Origin: Alphaproteobacteria bacterium
GTDB taxonomy: Bacteria; Pseudomonadota; Alphaproteobacteria; Micropepsales; Micropepsaceae
Assembly: GCA_021325375.1 (NCBI GenBank)
Contig: JAJPHG010000025.1
Location: 62,001-126,000, forward strand
Reading direction: 5' to 3'
DNA length: 64,000 nt
Shown here: positions 31,159-39,045 of the stretch, piece by piece
Position numbering within the stretch: position 1 is the stretch's first letter
Layout of the letters: each line of letters starts with the position of its first letter
The notes under the pieces: generated by a model
What the model was told of the DNA's origin: nothing
What the model saw: the letters and a program-made list of their open reading frames with translations, nothing else
Databases searched by the model: none
Made by a program: the position numbers and the translations under genes

Positions 31159-33078
31159 ATGCGCCGGTTTTCCCTTGTTTTGCGCGGATTCGTCGCTGTC
31201 GGAACGCTCTTTTGGGGCGGGCCGTCCGACGCCCAGACCGTCCGTGACATTCAGGAAATGTCCATCGGGCAACTCGAAGGTCTGGACGTCACCTCGGTGA
31301 CCAAGACCCGTGAGGATCTCAGCGACGCGCCGGCGGCCATCTACGTCATTACCCAGGAAGCGATCGCGCGTTCCGGCGCGGTTACGCTGCCGGAAATCCT
31401 GCGCCTGGCGCCGAACCTGCAGGTCGACCAGATCAGCGCGAGCCGCTACATCATCACGGCGCGGGGTTTCAGCGGCAACATCAACGACCAGAACTTCGCC
31501 AACCAGCTTCTCGTCCTGATCGATGGCCGCAGCGTCTACACGCCGCTCTATTCCGGCGTCTATTGGGACATGCAGGACGTTCCGCCGGCCGACATCGAGC
31601 GTATCGAGGTGATCAGCGGACCGGGTGCCACACTATGGGGCGCGAACGCCGTCAACGGCGTCATCAATATCATCACCAAGAAGGCCTCGCATACGCAGGG
31701 TGGCTTGGTCGAAGTATCGGCAGGCAATCTCGAACAGAGCGCCACGCTGCAATATGGCGGGCGCTTGAGCGATTCGCTCGCCTATCGTTTCTATATGGGC
31801 GATTATTGGGGCGCGGATACGCAACTGGCTTCGGGCCAGACCGCGCATGATCAATGGTCCAGACCCCAGGGCGGCTTCCGTCTCGACTGGACGCCCAGCG
31901 AAGTGGACAACGTCACGTTCCAAGGCGATGCCTATACGGGCTGGGAAGCGCAACCGGGTGCGCCGAACGAAAACATCACGGGACACAACATTCAGACCGC
32001 GTGGAGCCATGCCTGGTCGGACGGCTCGGTGATGCAGGTGCTCGCCTACTACGATCACACCAGCCGCGGCACGCCGGACAACGGCACCTATGAGCTCGAC
32101 CAATACGATCTGGAAGGGCAATACAGCTTCGCCCTCGGTACGGACAACAAGATGGTCGTGGGTGGCGGAATTCGCGTCAGTCCTTATCGCATCTACGGAA
32201 CGGATGGGCTGTTCTTCGTGCCGCCCAGCCGCACGCTCGATCTCGGCGATGTCTTCGCGCAGGACAGCATCGCGTTGACGCCCGCGCTGACCGCGATCCT
32301 GGGCCTGAAGCTGGAAGCCGATCCTTACTCCGGCGTCGAGCCGCTTCCGACCGCGCGCTTGTCCTGGAAAGCAAGCGACGATCTGCTGCTTTGGGCCGCG
32401 GTCTCTCGCGCGATCCGTTCGCCCACGCCCTTCGATGTCGACGTGGCCGAGCGCGTCGGCAGCGTGGTGGCGCTGAACGGCGACCGCGATTTCCAATCCG
32501 CCGACCTGACGGCTTACGAAATCGGAACGCGGATGGAGCTCGACCCCGGCATCTCGTTCTCGCTGTCGGCCTTCTACAACGACTATAGCGATCTGCGCAG
32601 CATCGAGATCGTCCCCGGGCCGGCGTTCCTCAACCTGACCTGGGGCAACGACCTCGAGGGGCACACCTACGGCTTCGAGGCCTGGGCGGACTATCAGGCC
32701 GCGCCCTGGTGGCATCTCTCCGCGTCCTTCGATGAATTGGCCGAGCAATTCAAATTCAAGCCCGGCGCGACGGCGGTGGGTATCGGTACGTCGCAGCTCG
32801 GCGACGACCCCAGCCGGAGCGCCACCTTGCGCTCGTCGATGAACCTGACCGGCGATTTGGGGATCGATGCCGATCTGCGTTACGTCGGTCCTCTGCCGGA
32901 TCCTCACGTGCCGGACTATGTCGAGCTCAACGCAAATATCTGGTGGAACGTCTCGGACACGACGAGGCTTTCGCTCTCGGGCTTCAACCTGCTGCATGCG
33001 CATCACCAGGAGTTCCCGTCCTCGGAAGCCGACGCGGTGCCCCGAAGCTTTTCCGTGGGCCTGCAATGGCGTTTCTAG
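31159..33078 (+). CDS. TonB-dependent outer-membrane receptor
   Basis: 639 residues from ATG 31159, chosen for the GGAGG six bases upstream. Signal peptide LRGFVAVGTLFWGGPSDA, then a plug domain (VTSVTKTREDLSDAPAAIYVIT, LPEILRLAPNLQV, the VLIDGRSVYTPLYSGV and GPGATLWGANAVNGVINIIT blocks) and a 22-strand type barrel ending in SVGLQWRF, with the terminal aromatic residue required for assembly. The short SMGQLEGLDVTSV-like start, without a carboxylate linker, is typical of receptors of the VreA/YfiR neighbourhood. It overlaps the YfiR-like gene by 13 bases. Ligand unknown. Confidence 0.92.
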   Translation: MRRFSLVLRGFVAVGTLFWGGPSDAQTVRDIQEMSIGQLEGLDVTSVTKTREDLSDAPAAIYVITQEAIARSGAVTLPEILRLAPNLQVDQISASRYIITARGFSGNINDQNFANQLLVLIDGRSVYTPLYSGVYWDMQDVPPADIERIEVISGPGATLWGANAVNGVINIITKKASHTQGGLVEVSAGNLEQSATLQYGGRLSDSLAYRFYMGDYWGADTQLASGQTAHDQWSRPQGGFRLDWTPSEVDNVTFQGDAYTGWEAQPGAPNENITGHNIQTAWSHAWSDGSVMQVLAYYDHTSRGTPDNGTYELDQYDLEGQYSFALGTDNKMVVGGGIRVSPYRIYGTDGLFFVPPSRTLDLGDVFAQDSIALTPALTAILGLKLEADPYSGVEPLPTARLSWKASDDLLLWAAVSRAIRSPTPFDVDVAERVGSVVALNGDRDFQSADLTAYEIGTRMELDPGISFSLSAFYNDYSDLRSIEIVPGPAFLNLTWGNDLEGHTYGFEAWADYQAAPWWHLSASFDELAEQFKFKPGATAVGIGTSQLGDDPSRSATLRSSMNLTGDLGIDADLRYVGPLPDPHVPDYVELNANIWWNVSDTTRLSLSGFNLLHAHHQEFPSSEADAVPRSFSVGLQWRF

Positions 33079-33617
33079 GCGCACGCCGGCTCCGGTGCGT
33101 CTTTGCCGTCGGGCTGATGGGACTTGCGCCCTGCGCCGCGGCCGCCGCCGAATCCGTTCCGCTCGAGGACACGGTCAAGGCGGCCTATATCTATAAATTC
33201 GCGCCCTTCGTGACCTGGCCGACACATCCTGCCGCCGGCGCTCCTTTCACGATCTGCAGCATCGGCACCGATCGCGTGAGCGTGCTCCTGCCCCAAGTCA
33301 CCGCCGGGCAGCGCGTCGATGAGCGGCCGATCCAGATTCGCGCGCTGGCGGAAGGCGAGCCGCCCGCCGACTGCGCGATCCTCTACATCGCGTCGTCCGT
33401 CGCGGCCGGAGGCGTGCTCGATGCCGTTCACGGCAAGCCGATCCTGACCGTCACCTCGCTCGAGGGTCAGCACGGAATCGTCCAACTGGTGACGGTCGAG
33501 CACCATGTGAGCTTCGACATCGACGCCAAGCTCGCGGCCGAGGACGGCTTGACGATCAGCTCCAAGCTGCTCGGCCTCGCCAGAACGGTCACGCGCCCCG
33601 CAGTGCCGCCGTCATGA
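33066..33617 (+). CDS. YfiR-family periplasmic protein
   Basis: 183 residues from ATG 33066, inside the end of the receptor gene. Signal peptide RLRCVFAVGLMGLAPCAAA. The mature part follows the YfiR (DUF4154) pattern: VKAAYIYKFAPFVTWP, PFTICSIGTD, RPIQIRALAEG, CAILYIASS and ILTVTSLEGQHGIVQLVTVEHHVSFDID. YfiR proteins are periplasmic inhibitors of membrane signalling proteins. Its stop overlaps the start of the histidine-kinase gene, so it may gate that kinase in the same way. Confidence 0.85.
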   Translation: MAFLGARRLRCVFAVGLMGLAPCAAAAAESVPLEDTVKAAYIYKFAPFVTWPTHPAAGAPFTICSIGTDRVSVLLPQVTAGQRVDERPIQIRALAEGEPPADCAILYIASSVAAGGVLDAVHGKPILTVTSLEGQHGIVQLVTVEHHVSFDIDAKLAAEDGLTISSKLLGLARTVTRPAVPPS

Positions 33618-34948
33618 CGTGGCTTTCGTTTCATAGAGTCCGGGACTTGCCGTGGGCGGCGCTGGCCGGCGCGGTCGCGCTTTTGATCGCAGGCGTTTTC
33701 GCGGCGTTTTACGAAGAGCAGCTCTATCAAACCCAACGCGCGCAGGCGGCGCTGGGAGAGGCGCAGACGCTGGCGGCAAGCGTTTCTGCGGCGCTTTCCT
33801 TCGGCGATCGCAACGCGGCGGAGGAGTATGTCCGACCCATGCTGGTCAATCCGGGGATCGCAGCCGCGGGAATCTACAAGAAGGACGGGAGCCTGCTGAC
33901 GGGACTTGCAAGGGATGGCGGCAGGGCTCTGTCGCCGCGGCTTTCGAGCTTGACGGCGATGACGAACGCGAGGGAACTCGTGGTGCCCGTCGTCCAAAGC
34001 GGGACGGCGCTGGGTTGGGTCTATCTGCGTCTGAGCCCGGAACCGCGCGCGACACGGCTGAGCCGCTATGCCGTGGTGGTGTTGCTGGCCTTCATGGCGA
34101 TCTTCGTCATTGTCGGATTGGGCAATGCACAGGGACGTCTGGCGCGGCAATCCGAAAGCCTCTCGGCCGCTAATGCGCGGCTGCAAAGCGAGATCGCGGA
34201 ACGCGAGCGCGTCGAGGAAGAGCTGCGGCAGAGCCAGAAGATGGAAGCCCTCGGCCAGCTTTCCGGAGGCATCGCGCACGACCTCAACAATCACTTGATG
34301 ATCGTCAAGGGGAATTTGCATCTCTTGAAGAAGAAGCTCTCGCTGCCCGATGGCGACCGGCATCTTCAGGGCGCGGACGAAGGAATACGGCGGGCCGCCG
34401 CTCTGACGCAAAGGGTACTCGGCTTCTCGCGCAAACAATCGCTTTCGCCCGTCGAGACCGACCTGAACGAACTCGTCATCGGAATGCGCGATCTCATCCG
34501 CAGCTCGTTGCGCGAGAATATCGAGACGGAGCCGCATTTGGATGCCCGGTCGAAGGTGTTGGTCGACCGCAATCAGATGGAGAACATCATCCTCAATATC
34601 GTCGTCAACGCGCGCGACGCCCTTCCCGCCGGGGGGCGGGTTGCCATCTCCACGCGGGATGTGACGCTCGATGACGGCGGGGCGTCTCGCGGCTTCGCCC
34701 TCTTGGAAATCGCCGATACGGGCGTCGGCATGTCGCCGGAAGTGCAGGCGAAAGCGTTCGACCCGTTCTTCACGACCAAGCCGGTCGGCCAGGGCACGGG
34801 CCTCGGTCTGAGCACGGCTTACGGGTTCGTGACGCAATCGGGCGGTCAGATGAGAATCAGGAGCGCGCCGGAAGAGGGAACGACGATTTCGATCTACCTG
34901 CCGGCGCTTGTCAGCGAGGAGACTTCAATGGGGGACCGCAATGGCTAA
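33614..34948 (+). CDS. Sensor histidine kinase
   Basis: 444 residues. First membrane helix AALAGAVALLIAGVFAAFY, a periplasmic CHASE8-like domain of about 110 residues (SVSAALSFGDRNAAEEYV ... GIYKKDGSLL), a second helix YAVVVLLAFMAIFVIVGL, a coiled coil (LQSEIAERERVEEELRQSQKM), the phosphoacceptor His in GGIAHDLNNHL and a complete catalytic domain (N-box NIVVNARDAL, G1 IADTGVGMS, F-box FDPFFTTK, G2 GTGLGLST). It should phosphorylate the single-domain response regulator encoded by the next gene, whose start lies 8 bases before this stop. Confidence 0.93.
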   Translation: MTWLSFHRVRDLPWAALAGAVALLIAGVFAAFYEEQLYQTQRAQAALGEAQTLAASVSAALSFGDRNAAEEYVRPMLVNPGIAAAGIYKKDGSLLTGLARDGGRALSPRLSSLTAMTNARELVVPVVQSGTALGWVYLRLSPEPRATRLSRYAVVVLLAFMAIFVIVGLGNAQGRLARQSESLSAANARLQSEIAERERVEEELRQSQKMEALGQLSGGIAHDLNNHLMIVKGNLHLLKKKLSLPDGDRHLQGADEGIRRAAALTQRVLGFSRKQSLSPVETDLNELVIGMRDLIRSSLRENIETEPHLDARSKVLVDRNQMENIILNIVVNARDALPAGGRVAISTRDVTLDDGGASRGFALLEIADTGVGMSPEVQAKAFDPFFTTKPVGQGTGLGLSTAYGFVTQSGGQMRIRSAPEEGTTISIYLPALVSEETSMGDRNG

Positions 34949-35303
34949 GATATTGGCCGTCGAGGACGAACATCTTGTCCGCAGTCTTATCGTCGAAACG
35001 CTTGAAGGCGAGGGGCACAACGTGCTCGACGCGCCCGATGGCGAAGAAGCGCTTTCCATCGTGCAAGGGCAGCCGGACATCGACCTGATCGTAACCGACA
35101 TCCGCATGCCCAAAGTCGACGGCTTCACGCTGGCGAAATCCGTGCGCGCTGCCCAGCCCCGCATCGCCCTTTTGTTTATGACCGGCTATACGGGAGCCAG
35201 CCCGCCGCAGGAGCTTGCCGCGGAGAAGATGCTGCACAAGCCGTTCGCTCCGGAAGAACTCGTGTCGGCCGTCGAGGCGATACTCGCACGACGCGCGTTC
35301 TGA
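34941..35303 (+). CDS. Single-domain response regulator (CheY-like receiver)
   Basis: 120 residues, receiver domain only: acidic pair VEDE, phosphoacceptor Asp in LIVTDIRMP, Thr in LFMTGYTG and Lys in MLHKPFAPEEL. There is no output domain, so signalling goes through protein interaction or a phosphorelay. Start ATG 34941 overlaps the kinase gene. Confidence 0.92.
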   Translation: MAKILAVEDEHLVRSLIVETLEGEGHNVLDAPDGEEALSIVQGQPDIDLIVTDIRMPKVDGFTLAKSVRAAQPRIALLFMTGYTGASPPQELAAEKMLHKPFAPEELVSAVEAILARRAF

Positions 35304-35404
35304 TCTCGACCAGCGCAATACCCGCCTTGGCGCCGGCTGGGAGTCGGTTTGCGCGGCCGGTTCAATGAACTTATCATCCGGACGGAATTGCCGGAACCTT
35401 CGCC

Positions 35405-36562
35405 ATGGCGCATGCGACCGACCTCGATGCCGTCGATGAGGCCGCCGCACGGATTCGTTCGGGCTTCTCCAGCCTCGACGTGCGGCGGGTTCAGGTCCCG
35501 GCCACGCAGCCGCTGCAGCCCTACCTGGATTTCATGGGAGAGGCCTATCGCCAGCGCATCGTGGAATTCGATTCCGGGAACGGCGATGCGTACTGCCTGC
35601 GGCCCGACTACACGCTCGCGCTCGCCATAGAGATCGCGGACGGCCGCCTCGACAAAGGCAATTTCTTCTACGACGACGTCGTCTTCCGCGGCGATCAAGC
35701 CTCGTCCGGCAGCGAGGTCGTGCATCGCCAGGTCGGCGTCGAGCTGTTCGGCGGGGGCGATCCCCTGGACATCGAGCTGCGCCTCATCCGGGCCACGCTG
35801 GACGCCGTCCACAAGGCGGGCGTCAGCAACGTCCGCGTCGTGCTCGCCGATGTGGGGCTGATATTCGATTTGATCGACGCTCTTCCGCTCCATCCTCAAC
35901 GCCGGGCGTCCATGAAGCGCGGCCTGGTCACGAAAAATGCTTTCGAGCGGGCCGTGGACAATGCGCGCTTGAGCAATCGAAAGCAATCGGCGCTGGTGGA
36001 GGCGCTGTCCGGCCTTCCATCCGGCCGCGCCGTGGAGGCGGTCAAGGAGATCGTCGCCCTGTCGGGCGGCGAAGTCGTCGGTGGGCGGACGATCGATGAA
36101 ATCGCCCAGCGAATGGTCTCGAAGGCCGAGGAGGCGCATCTGGGCCTCACCGATGCCCAAGCCGACGAGCTGCATGGCGTGGCCCATATCCGCGGCTCGG
36201 TCAAGCAATCCCTGAAGCGTCTTCAAGACATCGCCAGGCGCATCGGTGTCGACGAGACCCCGCGCGTGGATCGCTGGGAGAAGCTGATCGACGGGCTCTC
36301 GGCCGACGGGATCAGGGTGGACACGGCGGAATTCGACGCCGGCCTCGGGCGCGGGTTTTCCTATTACGACGGGATCGTGTTCGAATTGTACGAAGCCTCG
36401 ACGAACGCGTTCCTCGGTGGAGGCGGCCGGTACGACAGCCTCTTGGAGGAGTTGTCCGGCGGCCATTGCAGGGCGCCCGCGGTGGGAGCGATGTTGCGTC
36501 CGGATCGCCTGGTCCAAGCCGCGAGATTTGCGTCCGCCGGGTTGCCTGATGCGGTCGTGTAG
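35405..36562 (+). CDS. HisZ/HisRS-like protein
   Basis: 385 residues with the class II HisRS core lacking a C-terminal anticodon domain: a motif-1-like RRVQVPATQPLQPY, LRPDYTLALAIEIADG, the motif-2 neighbourhood (FFYDDVVFRGDQ ... VVHRQVGVELFGG) and a final GRGFSYYDGIVFELY ... GGGGRYDSLLEE, the HisA/HisB-type 'GGRYD' box. This is the HisZ pattern (ATP phosphoribosyltransferase regulatory subunit). But hisG and other his genes are absent, and the next gene is an aromatic amino-acid lyase, so a specialised role (for example histidine-related sensing or activation) is possible. Confidence 0.7.
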   Translation: MAHATDLDAVDEAAARIRSGFSSLDVRRVQVPATQPLQPYLDFMGEAYRQRIVEFDSGNGDAYCLRPDYTLALAIEIADGRLDKGNFFYDDVVFRGDQASSGSEVVHRQVGVELFGGGDPLDIELRLIRATLDAVHKAGVSNVRVVLADVGLIFDLIDALPLHPQRRASMKRGLVTKNAFERAVDNARLSNRKQSALVEALSGLPSGRAVEAVKEIVALSGGEVVGGRTIDEIAQRMVSKAEEAHLGLTDAQADELHGVAHIRGSVKQSLKRLQDIARRIGVDETPRVDRWEKLIDGLSADGIRVDTAEFDAGLGRGFSYYDGIVFELYEASTNAFLGGGGRYDSLLEELSGGHCRAPAVGAMLRPDRLVQAARFASAGLPDAVV

Positions 36563-36619
36563 TTGATGAAGGCCCAACACGGCAAATAACGAAAGTCGCC
36601 GTAAGAACTGAGAGCGACG

Positions 36620-38953
36620 ATGCGGGAAGAATTGGAAATCGGCCACGGACACGACCTCGCGGTGCGCGAGGTGGTCGAGGTGGCCCGCGAAGGAAGACGC
36701 GTCAAGCTGACGGACGAGGTGCGCAGGCGCATCGGCCTCGGAGCGGCGGTTGTCGACGTGCTTCTCGAGAAGGAGGTCAAGGTCTACGGCCTGACCACCG
36801 GTTTCGCGTCGCTGCGCAACGTCGCCGTGGAGAGAGCGGACGCGGCCGCGCTCTCGCTCAATCTCATCCGCAGCCACAGCAGCGGGGTGGGCAAGCCGTT
36901 CGCCGAGGACGTCGTGCGCGCGGCACTGCTCATGCGCGCGCACGCGCTGGCACGCGGCGATTCCGGAGCCCGAAGCGCGCTCGTCCAGCGCCTGATCGAC
37001 ATGCTCAACAACGATATCTATCCCTACGTGCCGCAGCAGGGTTCGGTCGGCAGCTCCGGTGACCTGGCTCCGCTTTCCCACCTCGTTCTGGCTTGCATCG
37101 GCGATCCCAGCGCGCGCGTCCACAAGCGTCTTCGCGAAGCGCCCCGGCCGGCGCCGGGTTTCGCGCGCGCGGGCGACATGCGCCGAAGCGACCACTTCTA
37201 TGTCGCGGAGCCCATGGGCCAGGATTTCGAGCCGCTGGAGGGCGACGAAATCTGGCGCGCCTACGAGAGCAGGATCGGCGGACAGTTCGAGCTGGAAGCG
37301 AAGGAAGGCCTCGCCTCCAACAACGGCGCGATCTTCTCGACCGCGCTGCTGGCGCTGGGCGTTCACGACGCCGGGCGGCTTATCGAGACCGCGGAGACGA
37401 CGGTGGCGATGAGCTGCGAGGCGATCCAGGCCGTTTGGGATTTCCTGCATGAGGATGTCGTGCGCCTGCGCCCTCACAAGGGACACGTGGAATCCGCAGC
37501 CCGGGTACGGGCGGCGCTGGAGCGGTCGCAGCTGGTGCCCAGGCTTGCGCCGCTGGGCCTCAATCTCGGCCGCCTGAACCTGGCGATCGTGCGCCTGTCG
37601 CGCGAGATGATGGATCTGGAGAAGGACGCCGGGAAGCGGAAGGACCCCGAAGCGCGCGCGCAGCGGCAGAAGCAACGCGCAGCGTTGGAGCGCTTGCGCG
37701 GCGGGCTTCTGGATTTCCGCAGGCGATGCTGGCAGGCCGTCGAAGCCGAGCGCGGAGCCGACGGCCGTCCGCCGCTCGACGCGGGAAGCGTGCTCGCCTA
37801 TCCGAAGGCGGAAGAGCTCGTGGCCTGGGACCGCGCGCTGAACAAGGCCGGGATCAGGGCGTCGTGGCGCGATTGCCTGCGCCGCGCGGAAGGCGCCGAC
37901 GGATCCGACATCCCCGACGCGCTTTGGGAAAAGCTCCTCGACATCTATCACGAGCACGTCAGCAGGATCGTTCCGTCATCGCCGGAGGTTCAGGACAACT
38001 ACTCCTTCCGCGCCTCGGTCACCGTCATCGGGGCTGCGCGCGAGGCTTGCGCGCGCGCGAGGGAGACGGTGGAGATCGAGATCAATTCGGGCACCGACAA
38101 TCCGCTCATCCCTCTGCGGCCGATCCTGGCGGGGCTCGGATACGGGGATGCGGCAGCACTTCCCGGAGTCGAGGAATTCCGCAAGAAGCTCGAGAACGGA
38201 TGGAGCCTGGCCGCCGACGCCGTGAAATCGGCGGCGAATTTTCACGGCCAGCCCATCGGCTCGGTCGCGGATTATCTCGCCGCGGCGGTCGCGGAGATCG
38301 GCGACATCTCCGAGCGCCGGACGAGCTGCTTGACCGATGCGCGCCAGTCCAAGGGCCTGCCGTCCTATCTCGTCTGGCGGCCGGGCTTGAACTCGGGCTT
38401 CATGATCGCGCAATACACCGCCGCGTCGCTGGTCACGGAGAACCGGCTTCTCGCCATGCCGGCGTCGACGGATTCCGTGCCGACCGGAGAGTCGAGCGAG
38501 GATCACGTCGCCATGTCGACCCTCGCCGCGCGAAAGCTCAACGAGGTGATCGTGAACGCCGAGCGCATCACGGCGATCGAGCTGCTCTGCGCCTATCAGG
38601 GCGTGCAGTTCCGCAAGCCGGCGCGGCTCGGGCGCCTCACGGCAAAGTGCGAGGATCGCATCGCCGAGAGCCTGGGGCCGCTGTTCCATACGCTCGCGAT
38701 CGAGCGGCCGCTTCTCGCGCAGAGACGCGGCGGCGGCGGCGGACGCCACGATGCGCGGCCGGATCCGACGCCGGAAAACCCCTCCGTCGCGCTGCGCCTG
38801 CTGCTGGAGATGCGCACCGGGCTGGGCGGCGTCGGCTTCTTCGAAGAAACCAAGCCTTGCGTCGTCGACGACATCGCGCTGGACGAGCCGATCGAACGCG
38901 TCGCGCAGGGCATCCGCCGCGGCCACTTCGCCTGGGAAAGCCTGCAGACGTAA
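36620..38953 (+). CDS. Aromatic amino-acid lyase (HAL/PAL family), enlarged
   Basis: 777 residues versus about 510 for HutH. Family blocks: VYGLTTGFA (catalytic Tyr56), the MIO site GSVGSSGDLAPLSH (S145-S146-G147 where the family usually has Ala-Ser-Gly), KEGLASNNG, QDNYSFRASVTVIG, NSGTDNPL and ESSEDHVAMS. An additional stretch of about 140 residues, highly charged and helical, lies between residues 330 and 460, and the tail is long. It should remove ammonia from His, Phe or Tyr; MIO can in principle form with Ser first, since only its backbone is used. It follows the HisZ-like gene by 57 bases. Histidine is the most natural substrate given that neighbour, but this is inference. Confidence 0.8.
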   Translation: MREELEIGHGHDLAVREVVEVAREGRRVKLTDEVRRRIGLGAAVVDVLLEKEVKVYGLTTGFASLRNVAVERADAAALSLNLIRSHSSGVGKPFAEDVVRAALLMRAHALARGDSGARSALVQRLIDMLNNDIYPYVPQQGSVGSSGDLAPLSHLVLACIGDPSARVHKRLREAPRPAPGFARAGDMRRSDHFYVAEPMGQDFEPLEGDEIWRAYESRIGGQFELEAKEGLASNNGAIFSTALLALGVHDAGRLIETAETTVAMSCEAIQAVWDFLHEDVVRLRPHKGHVESAARVRAALERSQLVPRLAPLGLNLGRLNLAIVRLSREMMDLEKDAGKRKDPEARAQRQKQRAALERLRGGLLDFRRRCWQAVEAERGADGRPPLDAGSVLAYPKAEELVAWDRALNKAGIRASWRDCLRRAEGADGSDIPDALWEKLLDIYHEHVSRIVPSSPEVQDNYSFRASVTVIGAAREACARARETVEIEINSGTDNPLIPLRPILAGLGYGDAAALPGVEEFRKKLENGWSLAADAVKSAANFHGQPIGSVADYLAAAVAEIGDISERRTSCLTDARQSKGLPSYLVWRPGLNSGFMIAQYTAASLVTENRLLAMPASTDSVPTGESSEDHVAMSTLAARKLNEVIVNAERITAIELLCAYQGVQFRKPARLGRLTAKCEDRIAESLGPLFHTLAIERPLLAQRRGGGGGRHDARPDPTPENPSVALRLLLEMRTGLGGVGFFEETKPCVVDDIALDEPIERVAQGIRRGHFAWESLQT

Positions 38954-39017
38954 CGACGTATTTTTGTCCCGGCGCCCCCGGATTCCCGCGAGCGATCCGG
39001 CGGCATCTGTGCTAGAC

Positions 39018-39033
39018 ATATGTCAGACAAATA
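39018..39033. promoter_or_regulatory. GntR-type operator in front of GH127 gene
   Basis: ATATGTCAGACAAATA contains the TTGTCTGA core (as TCAGACAA) shared with five other sites in the island. Here the flanks complete the symmetric TNGTNNNACNA consensus (TTGTCTGACA). It lies 13 bases before the GH127 start codon. Confidence 0.6.
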
Positions 39034-39045
39034 GAAAGGTGTCTG

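Noticed and set aside
35186..37957. A 923-codon minus-strand open frame
   Set aside because: Antisense to the HisZ-like and lyase genes; low-complexity composition.
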